Below are positions 53,130-60,862 of a stretch of DNA of 64,000 bases, in pieces. The stretch comes from CADCVQ01 sp038260305 (GTDB lineage: Bacteria > Actinomycetota > Thermoleophilia > Solirubrobacterales > Solirubrobacteraceae). The position numbers were made by a program, and so were the translations under genes. Where the stretch lies: positions 248,001-312,000 of the forward strand of contig JBBSNY010000001.1 in assembly GCA_038260305.1 (NCBI GenBank). Direction: 5' to 3'. Below the pieces are notes generated by a model. The model was not told the origin of the DNA and made no database searches. It worked only from the letters and a program-made list of their open reading frames with translations. Numbering within the stretch: the first letter of the stretch is position 1; each line of letters begins with the position of its first letter.

Positions 53130-54512
53130 ATGCCAGATCTCACCGTCGTCGTCCTCGCCGCCGGCCAGGGTACGCGCATGCGCTCGGCCACGCCGAAGAT
53201 GCTGCACGACCTCTGTGGGCGTCCGCTCGTGGGCTGGCCTATCGCCGCCGCGACCGCGGCGGGGGCGACGAAGATCGTCGTCGTCGACTCACCGGCGAAC
53301 ACGCTCGCGGGGCATCTGCCCGCAGGCGTGACGAGCGTCGTGCAGCCTGTTGCGAACGGGACCGGCGGGGCGGTCCGGGCGGCGGCCGGCGAGATCGACG
53401 ACAGCTGCGTCGTGGTCATCCTGCCGGGCGACGCGCCGCTGATCACCGGCGCGGCGATCACCGGGCTCGTCCAGGCGCACGCCGCGAGCGGCGCCGCCGC
53501 GACGATGGCCACGATCGTGCTCGACGACCCCACCGGCTACGGCCGCGTCGTGCGCGACGCGGACGCAAACGTCGTGCGCGTCGTCGAGACGAAGGCCGCG
53601 GGCGACGCGACCCCCGAGCAGCTTGAGATCCACGAGGTCAACAGCTCGATCTTCGCCTTCGACGGGTGGGCGCTGAAGACCGCCCTGACCCACCTCAGCC
53701 CGAACAACGCGCAGGGCGAGCTGTATCTCCCCGACGTCCTGCCGGCGCTGCGGCTCGGCGGCCGCGACGTGGCGGCGCACGTCCTCGAGGACCCCGACGA
53801 CGCGCTCGGGATCAACGACCGCGTCCAGCTTGCGCAGGCCCGCGCGATCGCCCAGCGGCGCATCCACGACGCGCACGGCCGCTCCGGGGTCACGATCGTG
53901 GACCCGACGTCGACGCTCATCGATGTCGCGGTCACGATCGGCGAGGACACGACGATCGAGCCGAGCTCGTTCCTGCGCGGCGCCACGCGCATCGGCCGCG
54001 GCTGCCGCATCGGCCCCCTCACGACGCTCATCGACGCGACGCTGCACGACGACGTCACGATCCCGCACTCCTACGTCGTCTGCGCCGAGATCGACGATCA
54101 GGCGACCGTCGGCCCGTTCGCCTACCTGCGCCCCGGCACGCATCTGCGCGAGCGCTCGAAGGCCGGCACGTTCGTCGAGATCAAGAACTCCGATGTCGGC
54201 GCCGGCAGCAAGGTTCCGCACCTGTCCTACATCGGCGACGCCGACATCGGCGAGGACACGAACCTCGGGGCGGCCACGATCACAGCCAACTACGACGGCG
54301 TCAACAAGCACCGCACGACGATCGGCGATCGCGTGCACACCGGGGTCGACACGACGCTCGTCGCCCCCGTGACGCTCGGCGACGACACGTTCACGGGTGC
54401 GAACTCCGCGATCACGAAGGACGTGCCGCCCGGCGCGCTCGGGATCGCCCGCGAGCGCCAGACAATCCACGAGGGCTACGCCAAGCGCAAGCTCGGGACC
54501 GAGGACCGATGA
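53130..54512 (+). CDS. glmU: Bifunctional UDP-GlcNAc pyrophosphorylase / GlcN-1-P acetyltransferase
   Basis: Makes UDP-GlcNAc for the cell wall; 460 residues. N-terminal uridylyltransferase: VVLAAGQGTRMRSATPKMLH, NGTGGAVRAA, LPGDAPLI, GYGRVVRD, EVNSSIFAFD. C-terminal left-handed beta helix with hexapeptide repeats (IGEDTTIEPSSFLRGATRIGRG) and the acetyl-transfer site GPFAYLRPGTHL, KNSDVG, ANYDGVNKHRT. Both activities should be intact. Overlaps the first possible prs ATG. Confidence 0.96.
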   Translation: MPDLTVVVLAAGQGTRMRSATPKMLHDLCGRPLVGWPIAAATAAGATKIVVVDSPANTLAGHLPAGVTSVVQPVANGTGGAVRAAAGEIDDSCVVVILPGDAPLITGAAITGLVQAHAASGAAATMATIVLDDPTGYGRVVRDADANVVRVVETKAAGDATPEQLEIHEVNSSIFAFDGWALKTALTHLSPNNAQGELYLPDVLPALRLGGRDVAAHVLEDPDDALGINDRVQLAQARAIAQRRIHDAHGRSGVTIVDPTSTLIDVAVTIGEDTTIEPSSFLRGATRIGRGCRIGPLTTLIDATLHDDVTIPHSYVVCAEIDDQATVGPFAYLRPGTHLRERSKAGTFVEIKNSDVGAGSKVPHLSYIGDADIGEDTNLGAATITANYDGVNKHRTTIGDRVHTGVDTTLVAPVTLGDDTFTGANSAITKDVPPGALGIARERQTIHEGYAKRKLGTEDR

Positions 54513-54544
54513 CGCCGACCTCGACCACTAGACTGACCCTTGCG

Positions 54545-55567
54545 ATGAGCGCGGTCGAGACGCAGCCGTTGCCGGCCACCCGCCTCAACCTCGGCTACGA
54601 CAAGAACCTCATGTTGTTCTCCGGGCGGGCGAACCCGGAGCTCTCCGCTCGCATCGCCTCGAAGCTCGGGATCGAGCCCGGGCCGGTGACGCTGAAGACG
54701 TTCACGAACGGCGAGGTCTACTGCAAGTACGGCGAATCCGTGCGCGGGGCCGACGTCTTCATCGTCCAGCCGATGTGCGCCAATCCCGTCAACGGGCTGT
54801 CTCCGAACGACGCGCTGATGGAGCTCATGCTCATGATCGACGCGGCTGTCGGGGCGAGCGCGCACCGCGTCATCGCCGTCACGCCGTGGTTCGGCTACAG
54901 CCGCCAGGACAAGAAGTCCGCGCCGCGCGAGCCGATCTCCGCGCGCCTCGTGGCGCGCATGCTCGAGGGCGCGGGCGCCGACCGCGTCCTGACGATGGAC
55001 CTGCACGCGGGCCAGATCCAGGGCTTCTTCTCCAAGCCGGTCGACCACATGACCGCGCTCTTCATGCTCACCCAACACTTCAAGGACCTCGGCCTGTCGG
55101 ACCTCGTCGTCGTCGCGCCGGACGCCGGCCGCGTGAAGCTCAACAAGAAGTTCGCCTCCAAGCTCGGCGCCGACCTCGCGATCCTCGACAAGGAGCGCCC
55201 CGCCCAGCAGGTCGCCGAGATCGGCCACATCATCGGCAACGTCAAGGGCAAGACGGCGATCATCGTCGACGACATCATCGACACCGCGACGACGCTGCGG
55301 GTCGCCGGCCAGGCGGTCATCGACGCCGGCGCGCGGGCCGTCTACGCCGCGGCCACGCACCCGGTGATGAGCGGCCCCGCCTTCGAGAACCTCGCGGCCT
55401 CGCGCTTCGAGCAGATCGTCGTCACCGACACGATCCCGCTGCGCCCGGGCGCCCCGGACAACATCCGCCAGCTCTCCTGCGCCGACCTACTGACCGACTC
55501 GATTCGCAGCATCTTCAGCGACCGCTCGGTCAGCGACGTCTTCGGCGGCGAGAACCAGCTCTTCTAG
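54545..55567 (+). CDS. prs: Ribose-phosphate pyrophosphokinase
   Basis: Makes PRPP for nucleotide, His and Trp synthesis; about 340 residues. Motifs: LNLGYDKNLMLFSGRANPELSARIAS, FTNGEVYCKYGESVRGADVFIVQ, TPWFGYSRQDKKSAPREPISARLVA, DLHAGQIQGFF, VVAPDAGRVKLNKKFA and the PRPP loop AIIVDDIIDTATTL. Start is ATG 54545 (SAVETQP); ATG 54509 overlapping the glmU stop is possible. Part of the usual glmU-prs pair, but here the expected rplY partner is about 4 kb away. Confidence 0.95.
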   Translation: MSAVETQPLPATRLNLGYDKNLMLFSGRANPELSARIASKLGIEPGPVTLKTFTNGEVYCKYGESVRGADVFIVQPMCANPVNGLSPNDALMELMLMIDAAVGASAHRVIAVTPWFGYSRQDKKSAPREPISARLVARMLEGAGADRVLTMDLHAGQIQGFFSKPVDHMTALFMLTQHFKDLGLSDLVVVAPDAGRVKLNKKFASKLGADLAILDKERPAQQVAEIGHIIGNVKGKTAIIVDDIIDTATTLRVAGQAVIDAGARAVYAAATHPVMSGPAFENLAASRFEQIVVTDTIPLRPGAPDNIRQLSCADLLTDSIRSIFSDRSVSDVFGGENQLF

Positions 55568-55629
55568 CCGGCCTCCGTGGCGACGCGCAGCCGGCACCAG
55601 CCCTCTACCGCTCGCCAGCGACGGCGCTG

Positions 55630-55938
55630 ATGGACAGCCCCGCCGTCGAGCTCATGCAGCGCCTCGGGCTCTCCGACGACGAGCTCTGCGAGATCCTCGC
55701 CGTCGATCCGATCTCGGTCATTACGGGCGAGCTCGCACACCGGCCCGAGCTCGGGATCCTGCTCGTGCTGACGAAGGAGGCGCTTGACCGCGTCGGCCCG
55801 GCGACGCTGCGCTCTTGGCTGCGCCGGCGCGGACCAAACGGCGTGCCCTTCGAGCATCTGCGCGCCCGCGACTTCGCGGCGTTCGAGGACGACCTCGACG
55901 TGCTGGCGCAGCGCGGCTTCGTGCTCGGCGGCGGCTGA
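55630..55938 (+). CDS. Small HTH protein with MbcA/ParS/Xre-like antitoxin pattern
   Basis: A 102-residue protein: VELMQRLGLSDDELCEILAVDPISVITG looks like an HTH, followed by ELAHRPELGILLVLTKEALDRVGPATLRSWLRRRGPNGVPFEHLRARDFAAFEDDLDVLAQ, which resembles the toxin-binding domain (MbcA/ParS type) of RES-Xre systems. No RES-domain or other toxin is next to it, so it may be an orphan antitoxin-like regulator. ATG at 55630. The resemblance is by eye and the family call is tentative. The following 111 bp contain no feature I recognise. Confidence 0.55.
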   Translation: MDSPAVELMQRLGLSDDELCEILAVDPISVITGELAHRPELGILLVLTKEALDRVGPATLRSWLRRRGPNGVPFEHLRARDFAAFEDDLDVLAQRGFVLGGG

Positions 55939-56049
55939 CCCGCCCGGGCTCGGACGTCCGTCCAGGCGCTCGCGACGATCCACGAGGATGTGATCAAGCC
56001 GCCGTTCGCCCCGTGGTCAACGGCACGGGGTGCGCGGCGGTGCTAGCGC

Positions 56050-56325
56050 CTATTCGAGGTCGGGGCGCTTCTCGCCCGGCCAGATGCCGGTGAGATGCTG
56101 AAAGCCCTTCGCGCCGCTGCGGTTCACGGCGGCTCGCGTGACGGCGAACGTGGCGCCCTGCAGCGCCGCCGCGCCGAGGACGCGACCCCACGAAGCCTCG
56201 AGCGTCGTCGCCTCCGGCGGCTCGCGCTCGTCGATGTGCCCCCAGAGTTCGTCGAATGCCTTGCGCGCGAGGATTCCGGCCACGATGCCGATGATGATCC
56301 CGAAGGGTTTGTAAAGAAGCTTCAT
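56050..56325 (-). CDS. DUF4235-like small membrane protein
   Basis: A 91-residue protein with the pattern of actinobacterial DUF4235: MKLLYKPFGIIIGIVAGILARKAFDELWGHIDEREPPEATTLEASWGRVLGAAALQGATFAVTRAAVNRSGAKGFQHLTG. Two transmembrane segments with a short acidic loop. Start ATG at 56325; the open frame continues 10 codons upstream. Function of the family is unknown. Divergent from the next gene. Confidence 0.75.
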   Translation of the reverse strand: MKLLYKPFGIIIGIVAGILARKAFDELWGHIDEREPPEATTLEASWGRVLGAAALQGATFAVTRAAVNRSGAKGFQHLTGIWPGEKRPDLE

Positions 56326-56384
56326 ATCTCGCGCAGAGTACCCCCCAGCCGTCACAATGAGTCGGAACGAACCGGGAGGCTGAC

Positions 56385-57083
56385 ATGGACCAGGCCGATG
56401 ATCTTCTCCAGCGTGCGCTGCTCGACGCCGAGGCGTGCGCGTCCGTGGCGCTCAAGGTGGCAGACCTCCCGCTGTCGGAGGCGTTGACCGTGATCTTCCA
56501 CGGGCGCCGTGACCTCGGCACGTTGCAGACCTACGTCACCAACGGCGGTCGCGCCGCGGGCTCCGCGGTCGGCGCCTCCGAGCTCCTGCGCGTCCCGTGC
56601 GACCTCGACCTCGCAGAGGCCTCCTCGCGCAACGAGGCCGAGGAGCTCTATGCCTCGCAGGCGCGCGCGCTGCGCGACGCGATCGTCGCCGCCGACACGG
56701 TGCTCGCGGTGTGGGCCGGCCCGCTCGCCGCGGCGACCGGCGGCGACGTCGAGATCGAGCGCTCCGTCGACCTCGGCGTGCGGCTTCCCGCCCACCGCCT
56801 GATGCCCGTCGCGCTGACCGCGCCCGAACGGCGAATGCTCGTCGCCGCCGTCTGCGGCGCGCGCACGCTCGCCGAGGGTCGTCCGCCGATGGGGATCGTC
56901 TGCGCGCAGCAAGACCTCGCCCACGTCTACCAGCTGTCCGACGATCCTGAGCGCTGCCTCGAGGACTTCGAGCAGCGCGCCGCCGAACACGCCCGCCGGA
57001 TGGTCGCCCGGCTGGACCACCAGGAGGCCTCCGTGCAGCGCTTCCTCGAGCTCAACGGAGACGACTTCCACCGCACGGGCTGA
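56385..57083 (+). CDS. Conserved protein of unknown function, helical
   Basis: A 232-residue, mainly helical soluble protein (DDLLQRALLDAEACASVALKVADL; SRNEAEELYASQARALRDAIVAADTVLAVWAGPLA; and an acidic C-terminal coiled segment DPERCLEDFEQRAAEHARRMVARLDHQEASVQRFLEL). No motif that I know. GGGAGG eight nt upstream of ATG 56385 gives a good ribosome binding site, unlike many genes in the window. It belongs to the group of lineage-specific genes between prs and rplY. Confidence 0.6.
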   Translation: MDQADDLLQRALLDAEACASVALKVADLPLSEALTVIFHGRRDLGTLQTYVTNGGRAAGSAVGASELLRVPCDLDLAEASSRNEAEELYASQARALRDAIVAADTVLAVWAGPLAAATGGDVEIERSVDLGVRLPAHRLMPVALTAPERRMLVAAVCGARTLAEGRPPMGIVCAQQDLAHVYQLSDDPERCLEDFEQRAAEHARRMVARLDHQEASVQRFLELNGDDFHRTG

Positions 57084-57150
57084 GCGCCGCGGCGCAACCC
57101 CGGCGCGCTGCGGCGGCGCGCCGCGGACCGCTCGCCGTGAGAATGGCCGC

Positions 57151-57585
57151 GTGAAGCGTCCCGTCCTCATCGCCGTCGCCGTCATCGCCTTCCTCGCCGT
57201 CGCGTTCTTCGTCACGCGCTGGCTGAGCAACGACACGAACGAGCGTGGCGACGTCGTCACGGTGCTGAAGGCCCAAGCGAAGGGCGACGCGGCCGCGATG
57301 CTGCGCGTCCTGCGGTGCCCCGACGCGGCCTGCGAGGCGCTCGTGCGCGCGGACGCCAAGCGCCTGCGCGCGCCCGGCGAGGTCAAGATCGCGCTGTATC
57401 AGTCGCAGACCGCCCACTCGGTGACGAGCCGGACGAAGCCGACGCGCGTCGTCTGGTTCACCAACCCGGACAACACGATCGTGCAGTGTGTGCTCGTGCG
57501 CCGCAAGGGCAACGTGTTCGCCGGGACGTCGGTTAGCCTCCTGCGCCTCAGCGCCCCGATCCCGCGGGAGTCGAGCTGCCCCTAA
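57151..57585 (+). CDS. Membrane-anchored protein of unknown function
   Basis: A 144-residue protein with an N-terminal anchor (VLIAVAVIAFLAVAFFVTRWL) and an extracytoplasmic domain with four cysteines (LRCPDAACEAL, IVQCVLV, ESSCP) that could form two disulfides. The domain looks like a small NTF2/SnoaL-type alpha-beta fold (VVTVLKAQAKGDAAAMLRVLRC), a guess from pattern only. Start GTG at 57151. It precedes the secreted GH2 enzyme by 41 bp on the same strand. Confidence 0.6.
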   Translation: MKRPVLIAVAVIAFLAVAFFVTRWLSNDTNERGDVVTVLKAQAKGDAAAMLRVLRCPDAACEALVRADAKRLRAPGEVKIALYQSQTAHSVTSRTKPTRVVWFTNPDNTIVQCVLVRRKGNVFAGTSVSLLRLSAPIPRESSCP

Positions 57586-57626
57586 GGCGCAACTCGCGGT
57601 GCGGCGGCGGGTTGGCCCGGACGAAC

Positions 57627-59522
57627 ATGCGCATCCACCGCCCGCTCACACCCGCGACCATCGCGCTGCTCGCGATCATCGCGCTCGTCGTCCTGAGCGC
57701 GGCGAGCACGGCGCGCGCCGCCGACGGCATCACGCGCGGCACCGTCTACCACGACGGCCCCGACAACCGCTACCTGCTCGGCGGCAACTGGCTGTTTCGG
57801 CTCGACACGGCCGGCGTCGGCCTCGACCAAGGCTTCCAGAAGCAGACCGACACGACCGGCTGGAAGCCGACGAGCGTGCCGAACGCGTGGAACGCCGGCG
57901 ACAACTCGGTCGCCTCGTTCGTCGGCACCGTCGGCTGGTATCGCAAGGACTTCCATCTGCCCGACGCGCGCGCCCGCATGGACTGGCTCGTGCGCTTCGA
58001 GTCGGTCAACTACCGCGCGAAGATCTGGCTCAACGGCACCCCAATCGGTCGCAACACCGGCGCCTACCTGCCGTTCACGCTGCGCTTCCCGCGCTCGGTG
58101 CTCAAACGCAGCGGCGTCAACCGCCTCGTCATCCGCGTCGACAACCGCCGCCTGCCGACGGACTTCCCACCCTCCGGCCTGACCGGCTCCGGCGATCCCG
58201 CGGGCGGCTGGTGGAACTACGGCGGCCTGCTGCGCGAGGTCTACCTGCAGCGCGTCGACCGCGTCGACATCTCGAGCCTGCTCGTGCGGCCCGAGCTCAA
58301 GTGCTCGAGCTGCTCGGCGAATGTCCTCATGCGCGTCACCGTGCGCAACTACGCCGATCGCAAGAACCGCGTGCGCATCGACGGGAGCTTCGGCGCGACC
58401 AACGTCAAGCTCGGGACGAAGACGCTGCCGCCGCGCAGCTTCGCGACGTTCGAGCGGACGGTGCGGGTCGCGCGGCCGCGGCTGTGGTCGCCGGCGACGC
58501 CGAACCTCTACGTGGCGAAGGTGAGCGTGCGCGCGGGCAAGGACAAGGTCGTCGGCTGGCAGTTGCACAGCGGCGTCCGCTCGATCAAGATCGTTGACGG
58601 GCACCTGCTGCTCAACGGCCACCCGGTGAACCTGCGCGGCGTCGGCCTGCACGAGGACGACCTCGTCACGGGCGCGGCGATCACGAGCGCCCGCCGCGCG
58701 CAGATCATCGCGCAGGCGAAGGAGCTCGGCGCGACGCTCATCCGCGCGCACTACCCGCTGCACCCCGAGCTGCAGGAGCTGGCCGACAGCAAGGGCCTGC
58801 TGATCTGGTCGGAGATCCCGGTCTACGCCGTCAAGACGCAGTACCTCAAACGCCTCGAGGTGCGCAAGCTCGCCGCGCGCGAGCTCGAGGAGAACATCAT
58901 CGCCAACCAGAACCACCCGTCGATCATGCTGTGGTCGATCGGCAACGAGCTGTCGGCGCGACCCGGCCCGGTCCAGGCGAGCTACATCGCGCGCGCGGCC
59001 AGGCAGGCCAAGGCGCTGGACCCGACGCGGCCGATCGCGCTCGTCGTCGCCGGCTATCCCTCGGCCGGCTGTCGGCCGCAGTACGCCCCGCTCGACGTCA
59101 TCGGCATCAACGAGTACTTCGGCTGGTATCCGGGTCCCAACGGCCAGATCGCCGATCGCGACGCGCTGTCGGACTATCTCGACACGGTGCGCGCGTGCTA
59201 TCCGAAGAAGGCGATCTTCGTCTCCGAGTTCGGCGCCGAGGCCAACCGCGACGGCCCGCTGGAGGAGAAGGGCACGTATGCCTACCAGCAGGACTTCGTC
59301 AACTACCACCTCGGCATCTACGCGACGAAGCCGTGGCTCAGCGGCGCGATCTACTGGGCGCTGCAGGAGTTCCGCGTGCGACCGAACTGGGACGGCGGCA
59401 ACCCGCATCCGGACTCGCCGATCCACGCCAAGGGCCTGCTGCATTTCGACGGCTCCAAGAAGCCCGCCTGGTTCGACGCGCAGCGCCTGTACCGCGCCGT
59501 CGACCAGCTCGGCACGGGGTAG
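57627..59522 (+). CDS. Secreted glycoside hydrolase family 2 enzyme (beta-glucuronidase-like)
   Basis: A 631-residue secreted GH2 protein. Signal peptide TIALLAIIALVVLSAASTARA; sugar-binding jelly roll (GWYRKDFHLPDARARMDWLVRFESVNYRAKIWLNGTPIGRNTGAYLPFT), immunoglobulin-like domain, then a TIM barrel with the acid/base Glu441 (WSIGNELS) and the nucleophile Glu534 (VSEFGAEAN). The NxW and YxK-type glucuronate contacts of GusB enzymes are not clear, so beta-galactosidase or mannosidase activity is possible. ATG 57627 gives a normal signal peptide; TTG 57612 is an alternative. It lies among lineage-specific genes that split prs from rplY. Confidence 0.88.
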   Translation: MRIHRPLTPATIALLAIIALVVLSAASTARAADGITRGTVYHDGPDNRYLLGGNWLFRLDTAGVGLDQGFQKQTDTTGWKPTSVPNAWNAGDNSVASFVGTVGWYRKDFHLPDARARMDWLVRFESVNYRAKIWLNGTPIGRNTGAYLPFTLRFPRSVLKRSGVNRLVIRVDNRRLPTDFPPSGLTGSGDPAGGWWNYGGLLREVYLQRVDRVDISSLLVRPELKCSSCSANVLMRVTVRNYADRKNRVRIDGSFGATNVKLGTKTLPPRSFATFERTVRVARPRLWSPATPNLYVAKVSVRAGKDKVVGWQLHSGVRSIKIVDGHLLLNGHPVNLRGVGLHEDDLVTGAAITSARRAQIIAQAKELGATLIRAHYPLHPELQELADSKGLLIWSEIPVYAVKTQYLKRLEVRKLAARELEENIIANQNHPSIMLWSIGNELSARPGPVQASYIARAARQAKALDPTRPIALVVAGYPSAGCRPQYAPLDVIGINEYFGWYPGPNGQIADRDALSDYLDTVRACYPKKAIFVSEFGAEANRDGPLEEKGTYAYQQDFVNYHLGIYATKPWLSGAIYWALQEFRVRPNWDGGNPHPDSPIHAKGLLHFDGSKKPAWFDAQRLYRAVDQLGTG

Positions 59523-59577
59523 TGGTCTCTCCGGGACGCCGGGGCGGGCCTCCCGTTCGCTACCCTTCGCCGTCGCC

Positions 59578-60228
59578 ATGGCATCCCAGAGCACGAAACT
59601 TGCGATCGAAACGCGCACCCCTGAGGGATCGCGCGCAACCCGCCGTCTGCGTCGCAGCGGCCGCGTTCCCGGCGTCCTCTACGGCGGCGGCGACGAGCCC
59701 GTCGCCTTCAGCGTCGATGCCCGCGAGCTGCGCGTCGCGCTCGCCGGCCGTGGCGCCGTGCTCGAGGTCGTCGACGAGGGCAAGGCCACGCCGGCCGTCC
59801 TCAAGACGGCGCAGTACCACCCGGTGCGCGGCGAGACGATGCACGTCGACCTGCTGCGGGTGAACCTGAACGTCGCGATCCACGCGGTCGTGGCACTCGA
59901 GCTCGTCGGGGGCGACGAGTCGCCGGGCGTGAAGGCCGGTGGGGTGCTCGAGCACATCACCCGCGAGTTGAACATCGAGGCGCTGCCGAACGAGATCCCT
60001 GAGTCGCTGAGCTTCGACGCCTCGATGCTGGAGATCAACGACACGGTCACGCTCGCTGACGTCCCGGTGCCGTCGGGCATCACGCTGCTCGACGATCTCC
60101 ACGACACCGTCGTCGCGACGCTGACGCCGCCGCGCGTCGACACCGAGTCCGACGAGATCGAGTCCGAGACCGCGATCGTCGGCGAGGATGCGGCACCCGC
60201 CGCGGACGCCGGCAGCTCCGACTCCTAG
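59578..60228 (+). CDS. rplY: 50S ribosomal protein L25/CTC family
   Basis: A 216-residue long-form (TL5/CTC) L25 that binds 5S rRNA and also features in general stress. N-terminal L25 domain (LAIETRTPEGSRATRRLRRSGRVPGVLYGGGDEPVAFSV) and C-terminal TL5 domain (VNLNVAIHAVVALELVGGDESPGVKAGGVLEHITRELNIEALPNEIPESL), with an acidic Ser/Asp tail. ATG 59578; TACCCT lies 11 nt upstream. Followed by pth, as in most actinobacteria. Confidence 0.95.
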   Translation: MASQSTKLAIETRTPEGSRATRRLRRSGRVPGVLYGGGDEPVAFSVDARELRVALAGRGAVLEVVDEGKATPAVLKTAQYHPVRGETMHVDLLRVNLNVAIHAVVALELVGGDESPGVKAGGVLEHITRELNIEALPNEIPESLSFDASMLEINDTVTLADVPVPSGITLLDDLHDTVVATLTPPRVDTESDEIESETAIVGEDAAPAADAGSSDS

Positions 60229-60258
60229 GACTCCTCCATGCGGCTTCCCGGCCGCGGC

Positions 60259-60822
60259 ATGAGCGCGCCGGTCGACTGGCTCGTCGTCGGTCTGGGCAAC
60301 CCCGGCACGCGTTACGCCGGCACGCGCCACAACATCGGCTTCGAGGTTGCCAACGCGCTCGCCGCGCGCTGGCAGCTGCCACGCGCGAAGACGAAGTTCA
60401 ACGGTTTGCTCAGCGAGGGCCGCACCGGTCCCGGCGGTCCGCGCGTGGCCGTGCTGCTGCCGCAGACGTACATGAACGAGGTCGGCCGCTCGGCCGGCCC
60501 CGCCCGCGGCGCCTTCAAGGTCCCGCTCGAGCGCGTGCTCGTCCTGCACGACGAGATCGACCTGCCGTTCGGCGAGGTGCGGACACGAGTCGGCGGCGGC
60601 CTCGCCGGCCACAACGGCCTGAAGTCCTTGAAGGCCGACCTCGGCGGACCGGAGTTCGCACGCGTGCGGATCGGTGTCGGGCGCCCGGACTCGACAGATC
60701 CCGAGATCGTCTCCGCGCATGTCCTCGGGGCGTTTCGCGAGCCGAAGGCCGACGTCGCCGAGCTCGTCGATCGCGCGACGTCCGCGGCCGAGGCGATCGT
60801 CCTCGGCGAGCGCGAGCCGTAG
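60259..60822 (+). CDS. pth: Peptidyl-tRNA hydrolase
   Basis: Recycles peptidyl-tRNA from stalled ribosomes; about 187 residues. The catalytic His lies in TRHNIGFEV after LVVGLGNPGTRYAG; other motifs are LLPQTYMNEVG, VLHDEIDLPFGEVRTRVGGGLAGHNGLKSL and FARVRIGVGRP. ATG 60259 (SAPVDWLVV) is the likelier start; ATG 60238 is in frame. It sits 30 bp after rplY, in the rplY-pth-mfd order but with one gene inserted before mfd. Confidence 0.95.
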   Translation: MSAPVDWLVVGLGNPGTRYAGTRHNIGFEVANALAARWQLPRAKTKFNGLLSEGRTGPGGPRVAVLLPQTYMNEVGRSAGPARGAFKVPLERVLVLHDEIDLPFGEVRTRVGGGLAGHNGLKSLKADLGGPEFARVRIGVGRPDSTDPEIVSAHVLGAFREPKADVAELVDRATSAAEAIVLGEREP

Positions 60823-60862
60823 CGGACTTCAGCCTTGGCAGACGCCTGCCGATGGGTATGGC

